DNA of 64,000 bases from Microbispora sp. H13382 (GCF_014161445.1 NZ_JABBXA010000021.1:1-64000), one strand, 5' to 3'; counted from the stretch's first letter, positions 32,343-41,335 are shown. Numbers and translations are program-made. Notes: generated by a model from the letters alone, not told the origin.

Positions 32343-33507
32343 GCGGCTCCGCCCGGCCGGAGACGGAGGCATCCCGCCCGAACCGAGCCCGCAGGCCGTG
32401 GCGGACGCCTTCGACGGCACGCGGCTCACGCAGGCGCGGCGGCTGGCCGCGCTCACCAAGAAGGAGGTCGCCGAGCGCATCGGGGTGTCGCCCGCGGCGG
32501 TCGGCCAGTACGAGGCGGGGGTCACCCGGCCGCGTCCCGACCTGGTCCCGCTCCTCGCCGAGGTGCTCGCGGTCCCGGCGGCCTTCTTCCTGCCCGGCCG
32601 CCCGCACGGCAAGCTGGACGGCTCGATGGCGCACTTCCGCAGCCTGCGCTCCACCCGGGCCTACCAGCGGGCCAAGGCGGTGGCCTTCGTCGAGCAGGTC
32701 TGGGAGCTGACGTACGCGCTGGAGAAGCGGGTGCGGCTCCCGCACGCCGACCTGCCGGGGTTCGCCGGGGGCGAGGTCGACTCGGGCAGCGCGCTGCCGC
32801 GTGACCCGGCGGGTGCGGCGCGCGCGCTGCGCGCGCACTGGGGGCTCGGCACCGGACCGATCAGCCATCTGGTGCGGCACATGGAGTCCCGGGGGATCGT
32901 CGTCGTCTTCCCCGAGGCCGACGAGGACGCGGTGACGGTGGACGCGTTCTCCACCTCCAGCCTGCCCCGGCCCATCGTCGTGCTGACGCCCAACCGGTTC
33001 GACGACGTCTACCGGCACCGGTTCACCGCCGCCCACGAGCTGGGACACCTGGTGTTGCACGGGGACGCCGCGGCCGGGGACACCCAACAGGAGCGCGAGG
33101 CGGACTCGTTCGCCGCGGAGTTCCTGACCCCGCGCGACAGCATCCTGCCGAGCCTGCCCGCACGCGCCGACCTGCGGCGGCTCGCGGAGCTGCGCCGCGT
33201 CTGGGGTGTGTCGGTCGACTCGCTGCTGTACCGGTGCCGCGAGGTGGGACTGCTGTCCGACTCCGCGGCCGGGCGCGCCTACCAGCGGCTCGCCGCGCTG
33301 CGCGACCAGCCGGGTTTCGCCACCGAGCCGGTGTCGGGCTACCCCGGCGAGCAGCCCGTCCTGCTCAGCCGCGCGTTCGAGATGGCGGCGGCCGAGACCG
33401 GGCTCACCGTGCCCGCGCTCGCCCGGGAGCTCGCCTGGCCGGTCCCGAGGGTGCGGGAGCTGATCGGCCTGCCCGCCCACCGCCCGGAGCTGAGACTCGT
33501 CCCCTAG
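32329..33507 (+). CDS. XRE-family regulator fused to ImmA/IrrE metallopeptidase
   Basis: A 392-residue protein. The N-terminal HTH (about residues 30-80: LTQARRLAALTKKEVAERIG, then SPAAVGQYEAG) binds DNA; the second half is a zinc peptidase with the HExxH motif in FTAAHELGHLVLHGD (about 228-242) and downstream Glu in QEREADSFAAEFL. Such proteins cleave or release partners in phage, element and toxin-antitoxin control. It overlaps the upstream gene by 14 bases if ATG 32329 is the start; GTG 32296 is the alternative. The partner is probably its target or co-regulator. Confidence 0.88.
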   Translation: MKDGRRLRPAGDGGIPPEPSPQAVADAFDGTRLTQARRLAALTKKEVAERIGVSPAAVGQYEAGVTRPRPDLVPLLAEVLAVPAAFFLPGRPHGKLDGSMAHFRSLRSTRAYQRAKAVAFVEQVWELTYALEKRVRLPHADLPGFAGGEVDSGSALPRDPAGAARALRAHWGLGTGPISHLVRHMESRGIVVVFPEADEDAVTVDAFSTSSLPRPIVVLTPNRFDDVYRHRFTAAHELGHLVLHGDAAAGDTQQEREADSFAAEFLTPRDSILPSLPARADLRRLAELRRVWGVSVDSLLYRCREVGLLSDSAAGRAYQRLAALRDQPGFATEPVSGYPGEQPVLLSRAFEMAAAETGLTVPALARELAWPVPRVRELIGLPAHRPELRLVP

Positions 33508-33538
33508 GGCCGGCGGAACCCGAGCTCGGGGCGGAAGA

Positions 33539-34882
33539 TCAGACGAGTGGGGCGGGGTCGCCGGGGGTGAGCAGGCGCCGGGTGGTCTCCAGACCCCACG
33601 CGTCGAGGCCGTACAGGCGGTCGCTGGAGGCGCGCAGGCCGCCGTAGCGCTCCACCGTGCGGGCCCAGTCCTCCCGGCGCTCGACCTCCGGGCGGAGCAT
33701 CAGGCAGTCGGGGTCGTTGATCCAGAACCTGCCGTGCTGCCAGGCGCGGGCGACGGTGTTCCTGGTCGCGTTGGCCTGGCTGGGCTCGGTCGGATGACCG
33801 GTCGGGCTCCGCCAGTAGGCGGCGATGTCGGGACCGACCCGCATGGCGTCGACCATGCCGACCGAGGGCAGGATCGGGGCGCCGCAGCCCAGCAGGTACG
33901 CCTCCGGCCCGATCGCCTCCCGGATGAGCCGCAGGCCGCGCCGGTAGGCCTGCACGCCCGTCGCGTCCTCGTGGCGGCGGCCCTCCAGCGCCCCGGCGTA
34001 CACGAAGTCGATTTTGAAGTAGTCGACGCCCCAGCCGCGCATGGTGCGCAGCACGTCCGCCAGGTATTCGGCCGCGCCGGGGTGCGTGAGGTCGAGCGCG
34101 GCGCAGGAGTCGCCGAGGACGTCTCCCGCGACGACGGATTCTCCGCTCTCCGGATCGGTGACCAGCCATTCGGGGTGAGCCGAGAACAACTCGCTCTTAC
34201 GCGCCACGACCATGGGGGCGATCCAGATGCCCGCCCGCCGTCCGTGGTCGCGGATGCGGCGCATCAGGCCGGGCAGGTCGTCGAAACGGCCCGAGGAGAC
34301 CAGCCAGTCGCCCGGCGCCGCCTGGTAGCCGTCGTCGATCTGCACCACGTCCACGGGGAGCGTCAGGTCGTCCATGGCCGCGAGGTTCTCTTCGACGTCC
34401 CGCTGCGTGACGCCGGAGAAGTACTGGTACCAGGAGCACCAGACCGTGGGCGACGGGCGCGGGCGCACACCGCCGTTCTGCCCGGCGAAGGCGTCGCCCC
34501 ACCGGGCCAGCGCCGTCTCCAGGCCGCCACCGGCCGTCGTGTGGCGCACGGGGGCGTCCGCGGCGATCACGACCTGCCGGCCGCGCGGCCGCGCCTCGAC
34601 GACCGGCACGCGGGCGGCGGCGGTCTCGGCTCCGAACACGTGGACCGGCCCGCCGTCTCCGGGGTCGACCGCCAGCAGCCCCTCGCCCCGGAACACGCCC
34701 TCGTCGGGGGCCGAGCAGTAGTGGCAGTCGATGACGAGCGAGTTCGGCAGCGTCACCCGGTACGGCGTCTCGGCCAGCGGGAGGGGGGCCGTCAGGCTCC
34801 AGGACTGCCAGCCCTCGGCGTACACGCGGGCCCTCGCCGGGTCCACGTTCAGCGCGGTGATGTCCTCGGTCGCGATTCTCAT
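33539..34882 (-). CDS. alpha-galactosidase-like glycoside hydrolase, GH36/clan D
   Basis: A 447-residue cytosolic enzyme of the GH36/GH27-related clan. The barrel begins WCSWYQYFSGVTQRDVEENL; the likely nucleophile Asp is in DYFKIDFVYAG and the acid/base Asp in RVGPDIAAYW. The N-terminal 140 residues form a beta domain. It would release alpha-linked galactose from imported oligosaccharides. The start is uncertain: ATG 34882 and ATG 34900 are both reasonable. A LacI-type palindrome AACCGGTT (34902-34909) abuts the start region, so sugar-dependent repression is likely. No transporter is adjacent. Confidence 0.82.
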   Translation of the reverse strand: MRIATEDITALNVDPARARVYAEGWQSWSLTAPLPLAETPYRVTLPNSLVIDCHYCSAPDEGVFRGEGLLAVDPGDGGPVHVFGAETAAARVPVVEARPRGRQVVIAADAPVRHTTAGGGLETALARWGDAFAGQNGGVRPRPSPTVWCSWYQYFSGVTQRDVEENLAAMDDLTLPVDVVQIDDGYQAAPGDWLVSSGRFDDLPGLMRRIRDHGRRAGIWIAPMVVARKSELFSAHPEWLVTDPESGESVVAGDVLGDSCAALDLTHPGAAEYLADVLRTMRGWGVDYFKIDFVYAGALEGRRHEDATGVQAYRRGLRLIREAIGPEAYLLGCGAPILPSVGMVDAMRVGPDIAAYWRSPTGHPTEPSQANATRNTVARAWQHGRFWINDPDCLMLRPEVERREDWARTVERYGGLRASSDRLYGLDAWGLETTRRLLTPGDPAPLV

Positions 34883-34901
34883 CACGACCAGTCCAGCCAT
34901 G

Positions 34902-34909
34902 AACCGGTT
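34902..34909 (-). promoter_or_regulatory. LacI-type AACCGGTT palindrome at the GH36 start
   Basis: AACCGGTT with a central CG, the core of many LacI-family sites, lies just upstream of the earliest ATG of the GH36-like gene and overlaps TTGACC (34916-34921 on the other strand), a possible -35 box. Binding by a sugar-responsive repressor would block transcription. Confidence 0.5.
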
Positions 34910-34953
34910 AAGGGTCAAGCTCTGTCTCACCGCGTGGACGGACCCGCCCGGAG

Positions 34954-35322
34954 TCAGGCGGCGACGGCGCTCTCCACGATCTGCTCCCGCAGCGGAGCCA
35001 GGGCGCCGGCGATGGATCCGATCGTCTCGGCGTCGACGCCGCACGACTCAAGCGCACCGGTCAGGTGGAGGACCACCTGACCGAACTCCTCGGCGGTGAT
35101 GCCGAGCCCGGCGTGCGCCTCGCCCATCGACTTGCCCCGATACTCCTGCGGGCCGCCGAGCGCCGCGGCGACGAAGCTGCGCTGGTGCGCCTTGAGCTTG
35201 GCCATGTCCACGTCCGCGAAGTAGCCGCGCAGCATCGGGTCGGCGACGACCCGCGCGTAGAACACGTCGACCACGGCCGCGACCGCGTCCGAACCGCCGA
35301 TCCGATCGAAGATGGACCCCAT
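34954..35322 (-). CDS. glbN: group I truncated haemoglobin
   Basis: A 122-residue 2-on-2 globin starting MGSIFDRIGGSDAVAAVVDVFYARVVADP, with the group-I hallmarks: GG before helix B, Tyr in VFYARV (B10), the Gly-containing loop RGYFADVDMAKLKAHQRSFV with the proximal-side His and a short EF region. It binds haem and oxygen and most likely detoxifies nitric oxide in the cytosol. Separated from the GH36-like gene by 53 bases on the same strand; functional linkage is unlikely. No promoter or NO-responsive site is clear upstream. Confidence 0.9.
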   Translation of the reverse strand: MGSIFDRIGGSDAVAAVVDVFYARVVADPMLRGYFADVDMAKLKAHQRSFVAAALGGPQEYRGKSMGEAHAGLGITAEEFGQVVLHLTGALESCGVDAETIGSIAGALAPLREQIVESAVAA

Positions 35323-35706
35323 ACGCTTTCCTCCCGCGCCTGTGTGACCTCGTGCCCACGACGATCGCCACGGATCGTTACGGGCCGATTACGAGACGGA
35401 AATACGTACGTAGCCGTGCGCTCACCCGGTCGACACGGTCGACACGACCGAAAAGGCAACAGGCGGGGGCTGGTACGGGTGCCGGTTGTCGCTCCAAGTA
35501 GTTGCCTTTTCCCACTGGCGACGGAAGACAGGCGGGGATACGGTCCCACCGGGGAGGACGTTTTTCGCCTTCACGACAAGAAAAGCGTCAGCGAATTCAC
35601 TCCCGATATACCGGGCCATTTCAGGGTTGCCGACGCTTGAGGGCTATGTCTACCTTTGACATCAAATGCGACTCGGGGGCAGCGGCGGGCGGCAGCAGGG
35701 GGCGGC
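35323..35706 (+). other. 384-base intergenic stretch with a long inverted repeat
   Basis: No gene is visible. AAAAGGCAAC (35451-35460) and GTTGCCTTTT (35501-35510) form a perfect 10-bp inverted repeat with a 40-base loop, and CCCGATATACCGGG (about 35602-35615) is a second near-palindrome. They may be regulatory for the WXG-like operon or a terminator for convergent transcription; nothing decides between these. Confidence 0.55.
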
Positions 35707-36015
35707 GTGGCGGAAGAGATGGTGCCCAACCCTCGCCACGCACAGCTGGTGGAACTTCTCAAAGAGGTACACAACCGATCTCAGGAGGTCGGGCAGGCAT
35801 ACCAGCGCGTCTACGCGTCGATGCGGTCCGGCAAGGTCTGGACGGGACCGACCGCCACGAAATGGACTACCGAGGTCGCCGACCGGCACCACCGCCTGGC
35901 ACAGCTCGTACGGCAGATGACCAACGCGATCGAGGACGAACTGCACCGCCATCCGGCGATGGTGACCCGTTCCCAGGCCGAGCTCATCCGTCGCCGGCTG
36001 ACCGGACGCCCCTGA
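35707..36015 (+). CDS. WXG100/ESX-like small protein
   Basis: A 102-residue helical protein with WTGPTATKW at about residues 43-51, the turn between two long helices in WXG100-type secreted proteins. No signal peptide. Such proteins leave through type VII secretion as helical hairpins, usually with a larger partner. GTG 35707 follows AGGGGG; a TTG at 35656 would add residues without support. The next gene starts 28 bases on and is probably the partner. Type VII core genes are not present in the window. Confidence 0.6.
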   Translation: MAEEMVPNPRHAQLVELLKEVHNRSQEVGQAYQRVYASMRSGKVWTGPTATKWTTEVADRHHRLAQLVRQMTNAIEDELHRHPAMVTRSQAELIRRRLTGRP

Positions 36016-36043
36016 GCCGGTAGCCACGGCGAGGAAGGACGCG

Positions 36044-38002
36044 ATGACATCCCCCAGCGGTGACTTCTGCGGCATCGACCCGGCGGCGATGAACGCCATG
36101 GCGGCCGACCTGCGCCAGGCGGCCGACCGGCTCACGACCTTCGCCACCGACTTCGAGGGGCTCTTCCGGGCCAACGGAGTGAGCACCACGCCACTCGCGC
36201 AGATCGCCGCCATCGCCGACTGGGGCAGAAGCCAGGCCCCCACGCTGTCGGAGCGGGCCGAGCTGATCAAAGCGCTGAACGGGACCGGCGACCACACCTT
36301 CGCCCGCCTGCCCGACGCGCTGGACAGTTTCGCGGCCGGCCGCGACCTGGGCCTCATGTACGGCACCGGCATCCTCACCAACCCCGCCATCGATGTCGGG
36401 ACCAAGGGCGAGCTCGCCCACCAGCACATCAAGGAGATCGCCGCGCTGGCCGAGGACCCCGCCGCCGCCGCGGCGTTCTTCGCCGCACTACCGGCGAAGG
36501 TGCGCGACGCGCTGCCCAACCTGCTCATGAACACCGGCAGCCCGACGGCCAAGCAGGATCTCGCCGCCTTCAGCGCCGCCCTGGGCGCCGCGCTGCGCGC
36601 CCCCGGGGGCGTCCCGGCGTTCGAGAAGGTGAAGGCCGAGTTGCTGAGCAGACCCGGCAGTCGCGAGACCGCGTGGAACCGGCTCGCGCTGCTCGTCGGA
36701 GCGAAGGCCCCGACCAGCGTGCGCGTGGCCGCCGCCCGCTCCCTCGCACTGGACGACTTCGTGAAGAACCCCCGCCAGGACCGGACCGGCGCCGGCCTCG
36801 ACGAGAGCAGAACGTACGGCTACTCCCCCGACACCGTCGCCCTCGCACTGGAGGTCCTCGTCGGGGACGGCAAGGCCGCCCGCGCCGCCTTCACCCAGAT
36901 GGGCGGCGACGGGGTCAAGCTCACCCAGGTCGAGAAGATGAAGCAGTTCCTGGACTACAGCGAATCCGTCGCCTCGGGCAACGACGTCGCCGACGCCTTC
37001 GGCCGGGTGCTGGAGGCAGGGAGCGAGGCCACGACGGAGAAGCCGGGCAAGCACTCGGCGGAGGCTGCCGCGTTCGCCCTGGACGCGATGCTCGCGGCCG
37101 GCTCCTTCGGCAAAGACCTGCCGAACACCGCCCGGGACTCCATGGCTTCGATCGCCAGGTCCTACATCCACGAACTCGCCTCCGGCGCCCGCTTCGACAA
37201 GGCCGCCTACCGAACCTCCGGTCTGACAGAACCTCATGAATGGCTGCCGATCGCCGGCGTCACCCCGACCTTTTACCTGAGCCCCGGCGACACCTACCGC
37301 TTCCTCCAGACATTCGCCGGCGAGGAGCGACTCACCGACGTATTCGACAAGACCGCAGCACAGTTCCGCTACGACATCCTGACGAACGCGGCTCGGCTGG
37401 AAGCCAGCGGAAAGAGCGGTCATCTTGAACGTGCCTCGCAGATGTTCGGCGACCTCGGCGGGATCGAGTTCAAGGCAGCGATTGAGGTTCGAGGCGAGAA
37501 GGACGCGACTGACAGTCTGATCCGGGATCTCACCAAGAACACCATGGGCCTGGGTATCGACCGAATCCCGATAGCAGGCACCGTCATCGAGGCAGGCTGG
37601 ACGTTGACGAAAACCTACGTCGTGAGCAAGTTGCTCGACAATTGGGCAGCCAGTTTCGAGACCCGCGTTCAGGCACTGACCGAGGCTCGGGTGAATTTCA
37701 CCCTTCGCCAGAAGTACGACATGGCATACCTGCTGCATGAGGCGGGTTACCCCGCAAGCAAACCACCGGACAAGCTGATCAGCGCGAAGACCGGCCATCT
37801 CAAAACATTCGACGAGCTGGCGATCGAGGCCAAGCAGGAGGCGACCCGAATCGGAAAGAGCTGGGAGACCGTCCTGCGCACAAAGCTGACCTCATACGAA
37901 CAGTGGATGGACAGCAACGAAGCCCTCGACAAACAGGTCGAAAGGTCTTCACGCGCACAAACCAGTGAGCTGGCCAAGGAGCTTATCCGCACTTGGGGCT
38001 GA
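36044..38002 (+). CDS. large helical protein, possible type VII-associated effector (DUF6571-like)
   Basis: A 652-residue, mostly helical protein. The first 60 residues (GIDPAAMNAMAADLRQAADRLTTFATDFEG) resemble the N-termini of WXG/LXG-type proteins; the middle is Ala-rich, and there is no signal peptide. It resembles the DUF6571 set, for which no reaction is known. Codon and base composition change near 37300: the last third is clearly lower in GC. A C-terminal toxin domain is possible but I identify no nuclease or other catalytic motif. Start ATG 36044; the lipoprotein gene is convergent downstream. Confidence 0.6.
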   Translation: MTSPSGDFCGIDPAAMNAMAADLRQAADRLTTFATDFEGLFRANGVSTTPLAQIAAIADWGRSQAPTLSERAELIKALNGTGDHTFARLPDALDSFAAGRDLGLMYGTGILTNPAIDVGTKGELAHQHIKEIAALAEDPAAAAAFFAALPAKVRDALPNLLMNTGSPTAKQDLAAFSAALGAALRAPGGVPAFEKVKAELLSRPGSRETAWNRLALLVGAKAPTSVRVAAARSLALDDFVKNPRQDRTGAGLDESRTYGYSPDTVALALEVLVGDGKAARAAFTQMGGDGVKLTQVEKMKQFLDYSESVASGNDVADAFGRVLEAGSEATTEKPGKHSAEAAAFALDAMLAAGSFGKDLPNTARDSMASIARSYIHELASGARFDKAAYRTSGLTEPHEWLPIAGVTPTFYLSPGDTYRFLQTFAGEERLTDVFDKTAAQFRYDILTNAARLEASGKSGHLERASQMFGDLGGIEFKAAIEVRGEKDATDSLIRDLTKNTMGLGIDRIPIAGTVIEAGWTLTKTYVVSKLLDNWAASFETRVQALTEARVNFTLRQKYDMAYLLHEAGYPASKPPDKLISAKTGHLKTFDELAIEAKQEATRIGKSWETVLRTKLTSYEQWMDSNEALDKQVERSSRAQTSELAKELIRTWG

Positions 38003-38045
38003 CACCTAACCTAGTGCACTGTCCACCAACGTTCACCGAGTGGAT

Positions 38046-38134
38046 GGAGCGGAGCGGAAGGGGCGAGGACCGCGGCGAAGGCCCAGCGAAGCGGGCTTCG
38101 CGAGGACCGGGGGTTCCCTTCCGGCGCAGTGACC
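38046..38134 (+). repeat. dispersed repeat, copy 1 (related to 59876-59966)
   Basis: This non-coding stretch (GAGCGGAGCGGAAGGGGCGA and onward to CGCAGTGACC) is about 85 percent like the reverse complement of 59876-59966, 21.8 kb away. Both lie between convergent genes and contain GAAGC...GCTTC-type internal symmetry. Probably a genome-wide dispersed repeat. Confidence 0.8.
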
Positions 38135-38161
38135 GAACGGCCAAGGTCCGCAGACACCCCA

Positions 38162-38641
38162 CTAGGACCTCGGCAGGCAGTCGGTTCTTGCAACCAGCCG
38201 CCAGGTTGGTGACTCCGGCACCACGATCACATTGACGGTGATCCCGGGAACATCCTTTCTGCCTTCGATCAATCGCGCGTCCTTCCAGTCCAACTGTGAC
38301 AAGTCATAGGTCATCGTGTAGTGCAGAAGTGAGGAGAGAGTGTTCTCCATCACTCGCTCAGCCTGGTCAAGGTGACTATCCACATCCGAGTCTTCACGTT
38401 CATAGTCTGCGGTTGCCCGTAGCACCCGCTGAAACTTGCCCTTATCACAGGGAAGATCCTGGTCAGGGCGCTCCACAATCCGCAGCTTGCTGTACGGCTT
38501 CTTCAAAAGGCTGTCGGTCTGCAGACGTTGCACGTCTTTCTGGAGCTCCGTTGCGGCCGCCTGCAGCGTCGGGCCGGAACTGCACCCGGAAACCATCCCG
38601 CCGACCAGGAGAAATACCACCGCCATCCACGCAACACGCAT
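38162..38641 (-). CDS. small lipoprotein
   Basis: A 159-residue exported protein: signal helix MRVAWMAVVFLLVGGMVSGC, lipobox VSGC with the modified Cys at residue 20, then a soluble domain with a coiled-coil-like segment (TLQAAATELQKDVQRLQTD) and two more Cys (about 66 and 156). ATG 38641 follows GGAGGTAGAGGC. GC is low for the window. It is convergent with the large helical gene and may be its immunity or anchoring partner, but this is only context. No family recognised. Confidence 0.75.
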   Translation of the reverse strand: MRVAWMAVVFLLVGGMVSGCSSGPTLQAAATELQKDVQRLQTDSLLKKPYSKLRIVERPDQDLPCDKGKFQRVLRATADYEREDSDVDSHLDQAERVMENTLSSLLHYTMTYDLSQLDWKDARLIEGRKDVPGITVNVIVVPESPTWRLVARTDCLPRS

Positions 38642-38753
38642 GCCTCTACCTCCACGAGCCGACAGACAGACGAACCAATCTTGACCCAAATCCTCGCCCC
38701 TCGTCATCCCATCGATTAAGTCGGTGACTCATTCGGATTCCATGAAGTTTGAC

Positions 38754-38786
38754 GGCCCCGAGGTGCGCGCCTCGGACCTCGGGGCC
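38754..38786. terminator. 11-bp hairpin upstream of the lipoprotein gene
   Basis: GGCCCCGAGGT (38754-38764) pairs exactly with ACCTCGGGGCC (38776-38786). It is too far upstream of the lipoprotein gene to be its own terminator; it would stop transcription coming from the right or left across the divergent region. Confidence 0.7.
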
Positions 38787-39117
38787 GGTTCGTGGCCCGC
38801 CTGCCGTCACGGGGCTTCCGGCGGGCGGGCGGTTCAGGTGGCCGGGTAGCGGTGGTCCACATCCCGGTTCGGGGAGCAGCACACGGCGGCGCGGGTGAGG
38901 AAGCGCTCGCCGCGGCATGCTCTGCTCGGGGGCCTGTTGCTCGGCGATGCTCTCCTGTCGTGCGATGGCCTGACACAACTCGCCGCGCCTGCGGACCCCG
39001 CTTGTTCGCCTCTTCCACCTCCAATGACAACAGGGAGTAACCTCCGCATCACGGATGAGATCGGGGGACACTGGGGGTGGTCAGGACGCCCCCACGTCTG
39101 ACGAAGAGGTGCACGCG
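38787..39117 (+). other. 331-base stretch without a supported gene
   Basis: Open frames exist on both strands but none has a convincing ribosome site, codon usage or recognisable product. A minus-strand frame ending RDVDHRYPAT recalls small Streptomyces proteins found beside XRE regulators but is not supported further. Nothing else seen. Confidence 0.4.
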
Positions 39118-40466
39118 ATGATCGACGCACTTCCCCCATGGGCCGTACGACTCCGGGCCGAGCGACGCGACCGGCTGTGGAGCCAGAAAGAGATGGGCCG
39201 CAGGCTCGTCGAGGCCGCCGACGAGGAGACCCGCAACCGCCTGCCCGCCCGCGAGACCATCATCCGCCGCATCAAGGCGTACGAGGCCGGGCACAATGAG
39301 CCCCACGACCCCTACCGCATGCTCTACGCCCGGGCCTTCGGCACCACGGAGACCGACCTGTTCGGCTCGGGGTGGCGACCTGTCCCCTCCCTCAGCGATG
39401 CGCCGGACCCGGACCTGTATGAGCGCATCACGAAGGCCATCGAACGTCCGCAGCGCGTGGACGCCGCCACTATCGAGTGGCTCGAACGCTGCCTGGACGA
39501 ACACCGCCGCATCGAGGACACCGTCGGGAGCGGCCCGCTGCTGCCGATCGTACGCGCCCGACTCGACGCGATCACCGTGTTCGCTCACGGGGCTCCGGGG
39601 CAGCTTGCCGACCGCGTGGTCGCCGTGCTCGGGCAGTACGCCCAGTTCATCGCCTGGATGTGCCAGGACTCGGGCGACCACGCCGCCGCGCTCGCCTGGT
39701 ACGACCGCTCGCACGGCTGGGCGTTGGAGGCGGGCGACGCGGCTCTGGCCGCCACCACGCTCCTGGCCTGGAGCATCAGCGACGCACCCAGGTGTGTACG
39801 CCTGGCGGAGGCCGTGCGCTGGCACGACGGGGGGACGACCCTCGGCGTGCAGGGGATGGCGGCTCAGATGGCGGGCCGCGGCCATGCCGAGATGGGTGAA
39901 GCCGAAGCCGCGCGGCGACTGCTCGCAGAGGCCGAGGACCTGATCCGGGCGGCGGGCGAACACCCGGAGCACGAGCCGCCCTGGATGTACTTCTACGACG
40001 ACGGCTGGTTCGACATGCAGCACGGGAGCGCCGAACCGGCCCTTGGCGACGGTCCACGCGCAGTGCGTTTCCTCGACCGCGGCCTGGCGACCCTGCCCGA
40101 GGCGTACCGACGTGACCGCGCCTGGTTCGGGACATGCCTGGCGCGCGCCCATGCCCTGGCGGGCGATGTGGAAGCCGCCGGCGTCTCGCGGTCGCCGCGG
40201 CCCCCGACGCCAAGGCCGTCAACCGCTACGCCGTGCACGACCTGCGTCGGCTGGCCGGTGAACTGCGCGCCGTCCGCCCCCATCGACCACCGGACGCGCA
40301 CACGCCATACCACCGCCGCCGTCGGCGTCATGTCCGCCATGGGCCGAGGGCCGGGCTCGGTGCGGGGTGCGAGGGCCGGGGGCGTCCCCGGCCCTCACGC
40401 CGTCACGGTTCGAGGCTCTCCGGGATGGAGTCGGAGCGGCCCTTCGGGCGCTCGGTGCGGCCGTGA
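39118..40466 (+). pseudogene. XRE-family regulator with TPR-like sensor, frameshifted
   Basis: From ATG 39118 the frame encodes an HTH (LWSQKEMGRRLVEAADEE) and a long helical domain of the type seen in Streptomyces XRE regulators (AVRWHDGGTTLGVQGMAAQM, then FGTCLARAHALAGDVEAAG, about residues 350-360). After codon about 360 (around 40172-40195) the product becomes Pro/Arg-rich nonsense, while the frame two bases on continues with the expected AVAAAPDAKAVNRYAVHDLRRLAGELR. A one-base deletion or two-base insertion explains it. The shifted frame has its stop at 40466, overlapping the convergent gene. Real decay or a sequencing error cannot be separated here. Confidence 0.7.
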
Positions 40467-41335
40467 GCGTCGTAGATCTTCACCCAGCGGATGCCGGGAA
40501 GCCGCTTGAGCGTGGGCATGATCTCGTCGGCGACGGTGAACGCCGACCCTCCGCTCGCGACCGCACCGGTGAGCCGCACGTGGGCGACCCCGTCGCGGAC
40601 GACGACCGAACGGACGCCGGTGGCCCCCGAGGCGACGAAACGCAGGCCCTTGGCGTACTCGGCCTGCGTCGGCCCGGCGAACAGCCGCTGCAGCGCGCCG
40701 CGCGCGGTGGACGGCGGCGTCACCGGCCGCGACACCGCCACCGTGTACGGCCGCCGCCCTGCGGCGTACGCCCGGGAGTCGAGGAAGTACGTCCCCACCG
40801 GCACGGTCCGGTAGGGCGTCTTGACGTCCACGACCACCCGGCTCGGGCGGGTGAGGGTGTAGACGCGGTAGGACGACTTCCGGGCCAGGCCGATGCCGAA
40901 CGTGAGCTCCGCCTCGAAGTCGCCCGCGTTGACGACCTGGATCACGCCGGGCAGCGCGAAGGTCTCGCGAGCGGGCCCATAGGTGGGGCGCCCGTTCTGG
41001 TCGTGGCCGGCCGCGCCGCCGAAGCGGAGCCCGAGGATCGCGTCGCTGGCCACCGGAACCGTGCGGCCCGAGCCGTCGGCGATCAGCCGGGACACGTAGT
41101 GGGCGCTCCGCCGTGCCGGGAGCGGCCCGCTGAACTCGAAGACGACCCGGTCAAGTCCGGGGTGGTGCGAGGCGCGCACATCGACCAGGGTCGCCACGCG
41201 GGGGGCCGCGTGAGCGGCGGCGGCCGGTCGGACGGACGTGGCGGCGGCCGGGGTGGCCGGGACCGCCATCAGGGTGGTCGCGCTCACCAGCGGCACGGCC
41301 AACGCCGCGAGCGAGCGCTTGGGGGGCAGAAACAT
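40403..41335 (-). CDS. exported AMIN-like/GerMN-domain protein
   Basis: A 310-residue secreted protein: signal peptide in about residues 1-32, then an AMIN-like beta domain (LVDVRASHHPGLDRVVFEFSG, about 50-180) and a C-terminal GerMN domain (about 200-295; ALQRLFAGPTQAEYAKGL). The two-domain arrangement is common in actinobacteria, where such proteins sit at the cell envelope. The ATG at 41335 follows GAGGAGCCCTC. No neighbouring sporulation or division genes reveal its function. It is convergent with the frameshifted regulator. Confidence 0.82.
   Translation of the reverse strand: MFLPPKRSLAALAVPLVSATTLMAVPATPAAATSVRPAAAAHAAPRVATLVDVRASHHPGLDRVVFEFSGPLPARRSAHYVSRLIADGSGRTVPVASDAILGLRFGGAAGHDQNGRPTYGPARETFALPGVIQVVNAGDFEAELTFGIGLARKSSYRVYTLTRPSRVVVDVKTPYRTVPVGTYFLDSRAYAAGRRPYTVAVSRPVTPPSTARGALQRLFAGPTQAEYAKGLRFVASGATGVRSVVVRDGVAHVRLTGAVASGGSAFTVADEIMPTLKRLPGIRWVKIYDAHGRTERPKGRSDSIPESLEP

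Noticed and set aside
38716..39030. Small minus-strand gene between the lipoprotein and XRE genes
   Set aside because: No ribosome site, inconsistent composition and no firm family match.
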